Of a DNA stretch of 64,000 nucleotides, positions 1-9,302 are shown piece by piece. The notes below the pieces were generated by a model. It was not told the origin of the DNA. It made no database searches and saw only the letters and a list, made by a program, of their open reading frames with translations. The DNA is taken from the NCBI RefSeq assembly GCF_001636405.1, contig NZ_KV440950.1, positions 3,452,778 to 3,516,777 of the forward strand, written 5' to 3'. Position numbers and translations under genes: made by a program. The stretch is from Peribacillus frigoritolerans (GTDB lineage Bacteria; Bacillota; Bacilli; Bacillales; DSM-1321). The stretch's first letter is position 1, and each line of letters starts with the position of its first letter.

Positions 1-197
1 CCATAAATCAATCGATTTTCATCTAAAAACTTGTCTATTAAGCTACGTGATTTATTCACCCTATCACAATATGTTTGTGTAAAGGAAACCCTCGCCCCAT
101 GTCTTGCAACCGCAATTACCTCTTCGATCGAGATTTCACCATCACCTAGTACAACCTCTTTAATATTCTTCGGTTGTAAACAATCGGCAGTTGTCAT
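1..197 (-). CDS. Histidine ammonia-lyase family protein, 5' part only
   Basis: N-terminal 65 codons of an aromatic amino-acid lyase; the gene continues past the left edge. The peptide has the family's opening pattern: an ISIEEVIAVARHGA helix, then a conserved R and SR pair and LIDKFLDENRLIYG just before where the family's TTGFG segment should follow. The ATG is preceded by GGAGAGGAGATG on the minus strand. It lies 81 bp downstream of an MFS transporter and in the same direction as hutI and hutU. By context it is probably the HutH that deaminates histidine to urocanate, which HutU then hydrates. The MIO-forming Ala-Ser-Gly is outside the window, so a tyrosine or phenylalanine lyase cannot be excluded. 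Confidence 0.75.
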   Translation of the reverse strand, partial: MTTADCLQPKNIKEVVLGDGEISIEEVIAVARHGARVSFTQTYCDRVNKSRSLIDKFLDENRLIY

Positions 198-278
198 CCT
201 TATACATCTCCTCTCCTATGACTTAACAAGAAGGAGAAAAAAGTTTTGGTCCTTCTCATTTATTTACTAAAAGTTATC

Positions 279-1664
279 TTATGTTATTTTTTCATTTTTT
301 GTAAAGGGAATTTCGGTTCCTTTCGGAGAATTCTCCGTTTCTAGCAATGGGTCACTTGCTTCATGTAATGAAAGATTCTTCGTTTCAGGTGCCCAAGCTA
401 TCGATACGATCAAGCCTGCCAGCAGAATGGCTGCCATTCCTGCCATTGAGGCACTTAATCCGAATGAACTTAAAGAAACAGGCAGCAGAAATGTTCCAAT
501 CGCCGAACCAATCCGACTAATTGCCGTAACCATACCTATTCCCGAGCCACGGATTTCAGTTGGAAAAAGCTCTGCTGGATATACTAGTGTAAGGTTCGAT
601 GCTGCTGACATGAAAAAAGTAAAGATCAAGAAGGCTACCAACATTAAGAATTGAGAACCATTGTGTAAGAAGCTGAGTGAAAACAATGAAACAGTAAGGA
701 TGGTGAAAGCCCCGATGGTAAATCCTCTACGAGAAAATTTTGCAAGCAGCCAAAGACCAATAATTGCCCCAACAAGCAAGAATAGATTTAACATGGTATC
801 GGCAAAAAAGTTCTGTTCAAACCCCATTGTACTAAGGATGGAAGGCAGGAAAGTATAAATGGCAAAGTATGGAATAACAAGAGTCAATTTGAATATTCCA
901 CCAAAAGCCAACCGCTTACGAAGCCTTTTACTGAAAAGCCCACGAAACCCCAGAGTCTTTTGATTTTCTGTGCCAGTCACCGTTTCTCCCATTTCAACAT
1001 TCGCTCCAAGGTGTTTTTTTACGATCTGGCGAGCTTCTTCGACACGCCCCATGCTGACAAGCCACCTTGGTGATTCAGGCGTTCCTATTCTTAAGATTAA
1101 AACCACAATTGCCGGAATGGCTGCGCTGACAAGCATCCAACGCCATGAGTCTGAACCAACCTGGCCCAAGTAATGACCAACAAAGTTTGATGCAACATAT
1201 CCAAGCGTCCACACTACGTTTATAGACGCGAGGAGCGAGGAGCGATACTTTTTTGGAGAAAACTCGGCAAGCAAAGTCGTACCTACAGCGTAATCCCCTC
1301 CAAGCCCAAAACCAATAAGCAACCGTAAAATAAAAAGCTCTTCTGGGCTGCTAACAAAAAATTGTAAAATGGTAGCTACCGTGATGAGTAAAAAGTTTAC
1401 GAGAAAGATTTTCTGTCGGCCTACACGGTCAGAAAGTCTTCCAAGTATTAAAGATCCCGCAAACAGACCGATTAAAGCAGAACTGCCGATCAGCCCTGTC
1501 CACAATGAATTCATATTCATCTGAGGCCCGAATACTGTCAGGGCCATCGCAATGATCCCTAGAGAATAGCCATCACAAAAGCTGGAACCAAATGTAAGTC
1601 CTGCAATTCGAAAATGAAACCTATTAAATGGGGCATCGTCAATCGTGAATTTTTGTTCGTTCAA
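279..1664 (-). CDS. MFS transporter, sugar-porter/aromatic-acid symporter type
   Basis: A 461-aa membrane protein with about 12 hydrophobic segments. The loop between helices 2 and 3 carries the MFS motif GRLSDRVGRQK (near residue 95), and the central loop has PESPRWL, typical of the sugar-porter and related subfamilies. The start is TTG, with GGAGGGAATTC just upstream. The C-terminal tail after the last helix is polar. It lies directly before a histidine ammonia-lyase family gene and downstream of hutUI, so uptake of histidine, urocanate or another lyase substrate is a reasonable inference. The substrate cannot be read from sequence. Length is normal and no lesion is visible. Confidence 0.85.
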   Translation of the reverse strand: MNEQKFTIDDAPFNRFHFRIAGLTFGSSFCDGYSLGIIAMALTVFGPQMNMNSLWTGLIGSSALIGLFAGSLILGRLSDRVGRQKIFLVNFLLITVATILQFFVSSPEELFILRLLIGFGLGGDYAVGTTLLAEFSPKKYRSSLLASINVVWTLGYVASNFVGHYLGQVGSDSWRWMLVSAAIPAIVVLILRIGTPESPRWLVSMGRVEEARQIVKKHLGANVEMGETVTGTENQKTLGFRGLFSKRLRKRLAFGGIFKLTLVIPYFAIYTFLPSILSTMGFEQNFFADTMLNLFLLVGAIIGLWLLAKFSRRGFTIGAFTILTVSLFSLSFLHNGSQFLMLVAFLIFTFFMSAASNLTLVYPAELFPTEIRGSGIGMVTAISRIGSAIGTFLLPVSLSSFGLSASMAGMAAILLAGLIVSIAWAPETKNLSLHEASDPLLETENSPKGTEIPFTKNEKIT

Positions 1665-1878
1665 AGAATTCCCTCCATTTTTTGATTTATCAGATATATT
1701 GATTCAAAAAAAAACACTAGAACTGTAACACTCCGTGAGTGGCGCTGAAATTGAATGGAACGATTAAGCTTAATACTATAAAAAAATTGAGCAAAGAATG
1801 TTATGAAATATACTCTTTTTATAAACTATATCAAATCATTCTACCTTTTAATTTCTATTTTATATATGAAAATATAGT

Positions 1879-2031
1879 TTAAGTTTCAATCAATTGTTTA
1901 TCATTGAAATAAATGACTTCACTAAGGATTTTACAGCCTTCCATTACCTCAAATCTTTCCCTTGCTTCCTTTTCTGTGCTAAACTCAAACATTTTTATGC
2001 CTTTTTTCGAATGGATAGTGATTATCCACAT
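1879..2031 (-). CDS. Small conserved-looking protein, 50 aa
   Basis: A short ORF starting ATG TGG ATA ATC, with a strong Shine-Dalgarno (GGAGGG, 7 nt upstream). The product begins MWIITIHSKKGIKMFEF, continues with a charged helix (STEKEAREFEV-like, about residues 18-30) and ends GCKILSEVIYFND followed by six polar residues. It has no signal peptide or membrane segment; the layout suggests a small soluble alpha/beta protein. The style resembles the many uncharacterised 45-55-aa proteins of Bacillus genomes, but I cannot name a family. It lies alone between hutI and the MFS gene in the same orientation, so it may be part of the hut transcript or an unrelated stand-alone gene. Confidence 0.6.
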   Translation of the reverse strand: MWIITIHSKKGIKMFEFSTEKEARERFEVMEGCKILSEVIYFNDKQLIET

Positions 2032-2191
2032 AAAATTCCCTCCACATGGAAGATTCATTTCTACGAATTCCTTAAAATACTTTCATTAAATCTCACTGTA
2101 AAGTGGTAAAGTGTTCAATGCTGAAAATGCGTAGGATGATAAATTTCATCCTACTATTCAGCACCATTACATTTGTTAATACTTCCAAAAG

Positions 2192-2230
2192 CCCATTCCA
2201 TCCCCTGAATTTTTCAGCGGATGGAATGGG
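2192..2230 (-). terminator. Strong hairpin downstream of hutI
   Basis: Perfect 12-bp arms CCCATTCCATCC/GGATGGAATGGG with an inner CTGAA/TTCAG pairing. It lies 26 bp after the hutI stop. Its minus-strand T-tract is weak (CTTTTGG). A second nested hairpin (GCTGAA/TTCAGC enclosing GTAGGATGA/TCATCCTAC) follows at 2120-2162. Together they probably end or attenuate the hutUI transcript. Confidence 0.55.
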
Positions 2231-2256
2231 TAGACATTGATTGAGAATACTGATTT

Positions 2257-3555
2257 TTAAAGGCCCGTAAGGCTTTTGGAATCAGACTTCACTTTATCAT
2301 TCACAACTTGAACACCGTTTTTCCATACTGTCTTAACATGGTTGACCCCAAATAAATATTGCAACTCCTGATAGTTTTCAACATTCCATAAAACGACATC
2401 CGCTTGTTTTCCGACTTCAAGGGATCCGACCCTTTCTTGCCTGTTGATTGCACAAGCAGCATTGTATGTCGCCGCCGTAAGAGCTTCTGCAGGGGTAAGC
2501 CTCATCGAAATGCATGCCAGATTCATGACAAGCGGCATGGATGTCGTCGGTGAAGATCCAGGATTGCAATCGGTCGAAATGGCAACAGCCACACCTTCAT
2601 CAACCATTCGTCGTCCAGGGGCCGCTTCTTCCCGTAAATACAAGGCGGTGGCTGGAAGCAAGCAAGCAATCGTACCTGACTTCGCCATGGCGGTAATCCC
2701 CTCATCGGAAGCTTTTAACAAATGCTCAGCTGAAATGGCTCCTATCTTCGCAGCTAATTCAGCTCCACCGTATGGCTCAATTTCATCAGCATGAATTTTA
2801 GGGATCAAGCCGTACTTTTTCCCCGCCTTTAAAATCCGCTCTGATTGTTCAGGGGTAAAAACACCCTTTTCACAAAAGACATCATTGAATTCTGCAAGCT
2901 TTTCTTCAGAGACGATTGGAAGCATATCATTAATCAGATGATCGACAAATTCATCCTCGCGGCCTTTATAATCCTTTGGAACCGCATGGGCTCCCATAAA
3001 AGTAGGAACCAGATCAATCGGATGCTCTTCCTGTAGCTTCTTCATCACCCGCAATTGCTTTAATTCGGTTTCCAAATTCATTCCATAGCCGCTTTTACCT
3101 TCTACTGTAGTCACGCCATGAGCGAGAAACGAATCAAGTCGTCGCGTGGTTTGCTCCATCAATTCTTCTTCACTTGCTTCCCTTGTCATGCGGGTGGTAG
3201 CATGAATGCCCCCACCTGCGTTCATAATATCCATATATGTTGCACCTTCAAGTCGCATTTCAAATTCACGTTCCCGACTCCCGCCATATACAACATGCGT
3301 ATGTGGATCAACTAACCCAGGTGTCACCAAATGGCCAGTTGCATCAAAGACTTCAGCTTCATGCATTCTATCAGCATAGAGTTTTTCCAATTCCTTGGTT
3401 GTCCCGACAGCTTGGATCAACCCTGATTCCATCCATATACTTCCATCCTCTATCAAACCAAGCTCCGACATTGCCTCTTTGGAACGCGGACCTTTCCTTT
3501 CAGAGGTAAGGGTAGCAAGTTGAGTGGCATGTTTTATCCAAATTGGCTTTGTCAT
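2257..3555 (-). CDS. hutI: Imidazolonepropionase
   Basis: A 432-aa amidohydrolase that opens 4-imidazolone-5-propionate to N-formimino-L-glutamate, the third step of histidine degradation. The N-terminal beta-sandwich runs into the metal-binding motif [10 protein letters not shown] (about residue 85). Further ligands lie in a [12 protein letters not shown] segment and the [10 protein letters not shown] loop, all at family positions. Its ATG overlaps the hutU stop by 4 bp, so the two genes are translationally coupled. The length matches Bacillus HutI (about 420 aa). No formiminoglutamase (hutG) is seen next to it; the remaining hut genes may lie beyond the left edge. Confidence 0.95.
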   Translation of the reverse strand: MTKPIWIKHATQLATLTSERKGPRSKEAMSELGLIEDGSIWMESGLIQAVGTTKELEKLYADRMHEAEVFDATGHLVTPGLVDPHTHVVYGGSREREFEMRLEGATYMDIMNAGGGIHATTRMTREASEEELMEQTTRRLDSFLAHGVTTVEGKSGYGMNLETELKQLRVMKKLQEEHPIDLVPTFMGAHAVPKDYKGREDEFVDHLINDMLPIVSEEKLAEFNDVFCEKGVFTPEQSERILKAGKKYGLIPKIHADEIEPYGGAELAAKIGAISAEHLLKASDEGITAMAKSGTIACLLPATALYLREEAAPGRRMVDEGVAVAISTDCNPGSSPTTSMPLVMNLACISMRLTPAEALTAATYNAACAINRQERVGSLEVGKQADVVLWNVENYQELQYLFGVNHVKTVWKNGVQVVNDKVKSDSKSLTGL

Positions 3556-5228
3556 TTTTTATCAATTCCTTTACCAAGCATCGGGATATTAATACCTCTT
3601 TCACGGGCTGTTTCCTCTGCAAGTTCATATCCTGCATCAACATGGCGCACAACGCCCATCCCAGGGTCCGTTGTCAACACTCGCTCAATCCTGGCTCCTG
3701 CTTCTTTTGTGCCATCTGCCACAATTACAACGCCTGCATGCATGGAGTAACCCATTCCTACGCCGCCACCATGATGTACGGAAACCCAGGTTGCACCGCC
3801 CACAGCATTCACCATTGCATTTAAGATCGGCCAGTCAGCCACTACATCGGAACCATCCTTCATGGCTTCCGTTTCACGATTCGGCGAAGCGACAGAGCCA
3901 GAATCCAAATGGTCACGCCCAATCACGATCGGGGCCTTCAATTCACCGCTTGCAACCATATCATTGAGGATTTTACCAAAACGGGCGCGCTCCCCATAAC
4001 CAAGCCAGCAAATACGGGAAGGAAGACCTTGGAACTGGATTTTGTCTTGAGCCATTCTAATCCAGTTACATAAATGCTCATTATCAGCGAATTCACGTAA
4101 AATGGCTTGGTCTGTTTTATAAATATCTTCTGGATCTCCAGATAAAGCGACCCAACGGAATGGACCTTTACCCTCACAGAATTGTGGACGGATATAAGCT
4201 GGAACGAAGCCCGGGAAGTCAAAAGCATTCTCTACCCCTTCATCTTTCGCAACTTGACGGATATTGTTGCCATAATCAAACGTCACAGCTCCTTTTTCCA
4301 TCATTTCAAGCATCGCCCTTACATGTTTGGCCATTGAAGCTTTAGAGAGTTTAATATACTCTTCTGGATTTGCATTCCGTAATTCTGCAGCCTCCACCAT
4401 TGACAGGCCTGAAGGGGTATATCCATTTAGCGGATCATGGGCCGAAGTTTGATCCGTCAAGACATCAGGAATGAAGTTCCTTGCGATCATTTCCGGAAGA
4501 ATATCTGAAGCATTCCCAATCAAACCAATCGATAATGCTTCCCCTGCAAGTTTAGCTTCATTCGCTAAACGAATGGCTTCATCCAATGAATCCGTTTTCA
4601 CATCGGTATAACGAGTCTCAATCCTCCTGTCAATTCTTGTCTCATCTACATCGATCCCGATACAAACTCCACCGTTCATCGTAACTGCCAGCGGCTGTGC
4701 CCCTCCCATTCCGCCTAAACCTGCCGTTAGAGTGATGGTGCCTTTTAACGAGTTATTAAAATGTTGTTTTGCAAGCTCGGCAAAGGTCTCGTATGTACCT
4801 TGTACGATCCCTTGAGATCCGATATATATCCAGCTGCCTGCTGTCATCTGCCCATACATCATCAATCCCTTTTTATCAAGTTCATGGAATGTTTCCCAGT
4901 TCGCGTATGCAGGGACGATATTTGAATTTGCAAGCAGGACACGTGGTGCATCCGAATGCGTTTTAAAAATGGCCACCGGTTTCCCTGATTGAACAAGTAA
5001 AGTTTCATCTTCTTCAAGCTCTTTTAGTGATTTGACGATTGCATCAAAGCATTCCCAGTTACGAGCTGCTTTCCCAATCCCTCCGTATACCACCAAATCT
5101 TCTGGACGTTCAGCAACTTCAGGATCCAAATTATTCATAAGCATTCTAAGCACTGCTTCTTGTTGCCATCCTTTAGTATGCAATTCTGTTCCAGTATAAC
5201 GGATAACCTTATTTGTAATCGTGTTCAT
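3552..5228 (-). CDS. hutU: Urocanate hydratase
   Basis: About 558 aa; converts urocanate to imidazolonepropionate using tightly bound NAD. The sequence has the expected [11 protein letters not shown] start, the [12 protein letters not shown] segment, the [12 protein letters not shown] nucleotide-binding loop, and [12 protein letters not shown] near the C terminus. The second ATG (5228) is preferred because GGGGGAA is 7-8 nt upstream of it; the first ATG at 5234 is too close. The gene is the first of the hutUI pair. Upstream lie an AT-rich promoter region and then the IS1182-derived element at 5424-5733, which separates hutU from the AraC-type regulator. Confidence 0.95.
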   Translation of the reverse strand: MNTITNKVIRYTGTELHTKGWQQEAVLRMLMNNLDPEVAERPEDLVVYGGIGKAARNWECFDAIVKSLKELEEDETLLVQSGKPVAIFKTHSDAPRVLLANSNIVPAYANWETFHELDKKGLMMYGQMTAGSWIYIGSQGIVQGTYETFAELAKQHFNNSLKGTITLTAGLGGMGGAQPLAVTMNGGVCIGIDVDETRIDRRIETRYTDVKTDSLDEAIRLANEAKLAGEALSIGLIGNASDILPEMIARNFIPDVLTDQTSAHDPLNGYTPSGLSMVEAAELRNANPEEYIKLSKASMAKHVRAMLEMMEKGAVTFDYGNNIRQVAKDEGVENAFDFPGFVPAYIRPQFCEGKGPFRWVALSGDPEDIYKTDQAILREFADNEHLCNWIRMAQDKIQFQGLPSRICWLGYGERARFGKILNDMVASGELKAPIVIGRDHLDSGSVASPNRETEAMKDGSDVVADWPILNAMVNAVGGATWVSVHHGGGVGMGYSMHAGVVIVADGTKEAGARIERVLTTDPGMGVVRHVDAGYELAEETARERGINIPMLGKGIDKK

Positions 5229-5423
5229 TTTCATTTCCCCCTTGTTTTTGTTATATATTCATTCTATAAGAAAAATTCAGAATAATTAATTATAGTTTAA
5301 TGATTATTTTATAATTTATTTTACTTTTTTGTAGTTAACTTTATTATTTTATGAATAATTTCATCAATTACATTGTTATGAAATAAATAAAAAGGACGAT
5401 TCATTTATTGAATCGTCCTTTTT

Positions 5424-5733
5424 CAGACTGTAGACACACTATAACTTTGATTTCCTCTCCAGGCACTCGCTTTCCGCGGGCGGTCCGGGAGCCTCCTCGG
5501 CGCCTTTGCGCCTGCGGGGTCTCCCCTGGACTCGCTTTTCCCGCAGGAGTCTCGTACCCTCCGTTCCGATCAACTTGTTTTAACATTTAGATATAACCCT
5601 TTTGCCTAAAGTCTTCATTGTTTTAATATAGCATTAATAAAACTTGAAGTGATGAGGATGCTTTCTTAACATGATTCTTTTTAATAAGGTCAACTGGAAT
5701 TTTTTAATCCAAACCCCTTTTGTCTACAAACTG
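5424..5733. mobile_element. IS1182-derived miniature element, copy 1
   Basis: A 310-bp element running from CAGACTGTAGACA to TTTTGTCTACAAACTG, so its ends are inverted repeats. It is flanked by a perfect 33-bp direct duplication (5391-5423 and 5734-5766) that is itself a terminator-like palindrome (AAAGGACGATTC ... GAATCGTCCTTT). Inside is a GC-rich inverted-repeat core (about 5461-5560), then an internal copy of the end repeat (TTTTGCCTAAAGTCT, 5600-5614), then a decayed start of a transposase (about 5651-5705) matching the one at 51247. The element has no coding capacity; short ORFs read through its GC-rich core are spurious. Confidence 0.75.
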
Positions 5734-5766
5734 AAAGGACGATTCATTTATTGAATCGTCCTTTTT
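5734..5766 (-). terminator. Palindromic terminator of the AraC-type regulator gene
   Basis: Stem AAAGGACGATTC/GAATCGTCCTTT with T-rich flanks on both strands. It overlaps the stop codon of the regulator gene (5765-7234). An identical copy is found at 5391-5423 on the other side of the inserted element, as a target-site duplication. Confidence 0.75.
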
Positions 5767-7234
5767 ATAAGCCAGACCGATATGCTGATGGTGTACAGGC
5801 TTCAAGCAATTTGAATTTGGCATTGAAATAGGTTTGATGTGAATAGCCGGCCAATTGTGAGATTTCCTCCAATGATAAATCCGTTTCCTTTAATAAACGT
5901 TTAGCTTCCCTAATTCGAACTTGGTGCAGTGTATTTCGAAAAGACTCGCCGGATTCAGCCGCAAATCGACGGCTGAGTGTACTTTTATTGATTCGCAGAG
6001 TATCTGCACAACTGGCTAGATTCCACTGGGCGTCCCAATAGTTGGACTCGATCAGCTCCCTTGCCTTTTCACTGATTGTACGTGCCCCTTCCTGTAATTG
6101 TCCATGATCCTGCAGAAGCATATGGGTGGTGAACGCATGAAGCTCTTTTACTATTTGATGTATGACAGGTTTATGTACAATTTGCTGAAATACATCATAG
6201 TATATGGCTTCCAGGGAAGCATTTTGCAAATTGTATGATTTCATATGCCTGCGAATCTGTGCAAGTACGCTTGTAAGGCGGATACGAACGATTTCCGGGT
6301 CGGGGTATGGTCGTTCGAAGGTAAGGAATTCACGTTCAATCCAGTTCCTGATCGCCTTCGCATCCCGTCGCTCGAGCATTTCTATCCAAAGTCTTTGTTC
6401 AAGAGGAGTGAGGAAGGGATCCATCTCTCGAGGCGAAGTCTGTTGACTTTCGGCTAAGATGATATCATATCCATCGAAAAAGATTTGTCTCGTAAATTCA
6501 CGAGTTTGCTGATACATCCTTTTTAAAGACTCATCTGAAGTTGCCGCCTTTATTATGATGGCAAGGGGCTCATCCATTCTTTCTTTCCAATGGGCAAGGA
6601 AGGCCTGATACTCTTCCTTATATATCTCCATTTCCTTTGTTTCCTGGACACATAAAATAAAATCCGATAAAGCGAAGATTTGATTCTTCCCAGTAAAAGA
6701 ATATCGTTGCAGTTCATCATAAACTAATGGAAGGGTCTTGTTATCAGGTGTCAAGAAAGCGACCATGGTTATTCGGCTTTCATGCTTCCGGTCTGTCAAG
6801 AAGAAATCTGGATACCCAATATCCAGAGCATTCTCATCATCCATGGTGTTTGACGAGATATGACTTGGACCATTTCTCAATTGAAAACGTAATTGTTGGA
6901 TATGTTTTACCAAATCTGCCGAAGAAAAAGGACGGAATAAAACATCTTCAGCACGAAAACGTAAGGCTCGATAAGCGGTTTGAAAGATTCGCTCAGATGA
7001 AATCCCTAACCATCGAATTCCCCTCCGCTTTAACGAAACACCCATCGCTTCACTTTCATCCGTCCAAATATCCATATCCAAAATAACGAATTCCGGTTGC
7101 TGATTGCGTATTCCCTTTTCGAATTCTTCAATCGTTTTCCATAAGTTCAGTCTAACTCCCGTTAGGTGGGACTCCACGATCCAACGAATTCCTTGAGCCT
7201 CAATCTCATCTTTTGCCACCAAATGAATTTCCAC
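5765..7234 (-). CDS. AraC-family regulator with receiver-like N-terminal domain
   Basis: A 489-aa regulator. Residues 1-115 look like a response-regulator receiver: a buried strand FVILDMD holds a candidate phospho-Asp (D53), but the usual acidic pair is only AKDE near residue 8 and the conserved switch lysine (KPF) is arginine (FRPF). Phosphorylation is therefore doubtful. The middle has no clear domain. The last 100 residues are an AraC double helix-turn-helix (NLASCADTLRINKSTLSRRF and LSLEEISQLAGYSHQTYF). The start is GTG with GAGGTG upstream. It lies immediately upstream of hutUI in the same orientation and probably controls that locus. This architecture resembles YesN-type regulators, but no partner histidine kinase is adjacent. 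Confidence 0.85.
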   Translation of the reverse strand: MEIHLVAKDEIEAQGIRWIVESHLTGVRLNLWKTIEEFEKGIRNQQPEFVILDMDIWTDESEAMGVSLKRRGIRWLGISSERIFQTAYRALRFRAEDVLFRPFSSADLVKHIQQLRFQLRNGPSHISSNTMDDENALDIGYPDFFLTDRKHESRITMVAFLTPDNKTLPLVYDELQRYSFTGKNQIFALSDFILCVQETKEMEIYKEEYQAFLAHWKERMDEPLAIIIKAATSDESLKRMYQQTREFTRQIFFDGYDIILAESQQTSPREMDPFLTPLEQRLWIEMLERRDAKAIRNWIEREFLTFERPYPDPEIVRIRLTSVLAQIRRHMKSYNLQNASLEAIYYDVFQQIVHKPVIHQIVKELHAFTTHMLLQDHGQLQEGARTISEKARELIESNYWDAQWNLASCADTLRINKSTLSRRFAAESGESFRNTLHQVRIREAKRLLKETDLSLEEISQLAGYSHQTYFNAKFKLLEACTPSAYRSGL

Positions 7235-7457
7235 ATCATCACCTCATTTCTGCTGTTATTCCCCTAATGAATAATATGAAGTCAGCACATGAATAGAAAA
7301 GGGATCCCTGATCTTTTCGAAAGCACTTTCATCTCATATCCATTCTAATCCCGCCGAAATCTACAAACAAGTCTTATTAGGCAGAACCTACGATTTAGAT
7401 TAAGCTTTGACATGCTCAACTGGTATTTTCACTCCATATATATGTGTGCTTAAATAA

Positions 7458-7506
7458 AAAAAGAAACATCGTGGAAACGCTGTGATTTCCAATGATGTTT
7501 CTTTTT
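7458..7506 (-). terminator. Bidirectional terminator
   Basis: Hairpin AAAGAAACATC/GATGTTTCTTT with an inner GGAAA/TTTCC pairing, A-rich before and T-rich after, so it can work on both strands. It ends the MFS gene at 7541-8860. Confidence 0.8.
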
Positions 7507-7540
7507 TAATCACTTTTAATCTTCAATACATTTAGAACCT

Positions 7541-8860
7541 CTATAATCGATTAATATTGACTTCAACTTCTTTACCTATGTTTTCATCTGAAGCATCCGA
7601 CAATTTTAATGATAATAGGGTGATGACACCTATTATAAGTAATCCAGATAAAATAAACATTCCTTGAGTAAAGGCAACAGTTCCGAGAATCATCGGTCCT
7701 ACAAAACCGCCTAAAGCCGCAAATGAATTGACTATGGCTATTCCAACTGGGGCAGTGGACTCAGTGAAGAAAAATGTCATATAGGCAAAGAAACATCCAC
7801 TGAACCCGTATAACCCGAAAGATGTAATCGTTAACATAAGCACCATCATAAAAACACTATTTGAAAAGCCGCACCCGATAAATCCGACAACCGCTATCAT
7901 AAGGCAAACTAGCAAATGTGTTTTATGTTCATTGGTCCGATCTGAATTCCAGCCTACAAACATAACTGCAGGTATACCGACTAACGATGGAATCATCGCT
8001 AACCAGCCTATTTCTAAATTAGTTGTTGCGTTTTCCGATAAAGATTTTATGATGGTTGGCATCCAGAATGACAATCCATAGATGGATGTGTATCCTGCAA
8101 AATAAAAAAGAGCCAACTTCCAGATTTTCGAATCTTTCAGCATATCAAGCTTCGTGACTTTATTTATTTTCGAGCTAACTTTTCTTTCCGCACTCAATTC
8201 GCCTTCTAACCAATCACTTTCTTCCTTTGATAACCATTTAGCGTTAGACGGTCTATTAGTTAAATAGAAAACAACAACAATTCCTATAATAATGGCCGGA
8301 ATGCCTTCAAGAATGAACATCCATCTCCACCCTGCCATACCGAACCAGGAAATATTGTCAAGAATCCATGTCGACACAGGCGCACCAATCAATCCGCCAA
8401 TCGGTAGGGCTAAGAGCAAAACCGCTGTTGCCCGTCCTCTTTCGCGGGCCCTGAACCAATAAGTTAAATACAAAATTATACCTGGGAAAAAACCAGCTTC
8501 AGCAACACCTAATAAAAAACGGAGAATATATAAATGCATCGTTGTTTGGGCAAATCCTGTTAATATTACCACAAGCCCCCACGAAATCATTATACGGGCA
8601 ATCCATATCCGAGCTCCCACTTTATGCATGATCATGTTGCTAGGGACTTCAAAAAAGAAATAGCCGATGAAGAAAATACCAGAAAGCAATCCAAAAACTT
8701 CAGCGGATAAGGCTAATTCTGCATTCATTTGTAAAGCAGCATAGCCTAAATTGACCCTGTCCAAGTAAGCAATGATATAAAGGAGCAAGATAAATGGAAG
8801 AATGCGTTTCATCGTCTTACTGATCGTTCGTTTCTCTATTTCACCACTGGAATGATTCAA
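7541..8860 (-). CDS. MFS transporter, anion:cation symporter (ACS) family
   Basis: About 439 aa with 12 hydrophobic segments and the ACS hallmarks YLDRVNLGYAA in helix 1, FFEVPSNMIMHKVGARIWIARIM between helices 2 and 3, and GVAEAGFFPGIILYLTYWF in helix 4. Known relatives carry organic anions such as tartrate, phthalate, glucarate and pantothenate. I place the start at a TTG (8860) because AGGGAGG is 7 nt upstream; the longer reading from 8896 has no ribosome binding site. A cre-like site lies about 285 bp upstream (9145-9160). It is a single-gene unit between the hut regulator and a divergent TetR gene. Confidence 0.85.
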   Translation of the reverse strand: MNHSSGEIEKRTISKTMKRILPFILLLYIIAYLDRVNLGYAALQMNAELALSAEVFGLLSGIFFIGYFFFEVPSNMIMHKVGARIWIARIMISWGLVVILTGFAQTTMHLYILRFLLGVAEAGFFPGIILYLTYWFRARERGRATAVLLLALPIGGLIGAPVSTWILDNISWFGMAGWRWMFILEGIPAIIIGIVVVFYLTNRPSNAKWLSKEESDWLEGELSAERKVSSKINKVTKLDMLKDSKIWKLALFYFAGYTSIYGLSFWMPTIIKSLSENATTNLEIGWLAMIPSLVGIPAVMFVGWNSDRTNEHKTHLLVCLMIAVVGFIGCGFSNSVFMMVLMLTITSFGLYGFSGCFFAYMTFFFTESTAPVGIAIVNSFAALGGFVGPMILGTVAFTQGMFILSGLLIIGVITLLSLKLSDASDENIGKEVEVNINRL

Positions 8861-9144
8861 GATTATTTCCTCCCTTTTCATGCTACTATTTCCCAAAAAA
8901 GTTTACCGTACAACTCTTTTCCAGCTTCCCGACACTCTGGTTCATTCCTAGCTCTCAATTTATCCTGAAAACCACCACCCTCCATTTACATATACTGAAT
9001 CCAACAATATTATAAATACAATCCATATACTCAGGGCTAAAGAGGAATAAGCCTTTCTGCAAGACAGTAACCGATTGTATAGGAATCCTTGAAAAACCTC
9101 CAATTTAAACTGAATTAACCTTCCCCATACTTGACCCCAAAGCT

Positions 9145-9160
9145 TTGTAAGCGCTTTCCG
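9145..9160. promoter_or_regulatory. Candidate CcpA cre site
   Basis: TTGTAAGCGCTTTCCG matches the Bacillus catabolite-responsive element core (TGNAANCGNWNNC), with mismatches only at the last two bases. It lies in the 440-bp region between the ACS transporter and the TetR gene and could impose glucose repression on the transporter. The rest of 8861-9302 holds only the divergent promoters. Confidence 0.4.
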
Positions 9161-9239
9161 GATGTACGAAAACCATTTAAGATAGCGTTGTGATTATTCA
9201 AGATCTACGTTAGATTAAATAGACCAGCAATCATTAACT

Positions 9240-9251
9240 AGACTGTAGTCT
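9240..9251. promoter_or_regulatory. Candidate TetR operator
   Basis: Short inverted repeat AGACT-GT-AGTCT, 51 bp before the TetR start codon and just upstream of an AT-rich -10-like TATAGGAAT. Its position suits autoregulation by the TetR protein. This is sequence inference only. Confidence 0.35.
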
Positions 9252-9302
9252 GATATTAAACTATATAGGAATATTCTGTCAATTATCATTTGGAGGTTTT
9301 TT

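Noticed and set aside
1894..2109. 71-aa plus-strand ORF
   Set aside because: Antisense to the better supported 50-aa minus-strand gene and without a ribosome binding site.
2444..4345. Several plus-strand ORFs of 60-116 aa across hutI and hutU
   Set aside because: Shadows of the well-conserved minus-strand genes; no ribosome binding sites or recognisable domains.
5401..5590. ORFs of about 60 aa on both strands through the GC-rich core
   Set aside because: The same peptides arise at every copy of the repeat; they have no ribosome binding site and reflect the repeat, not genes.
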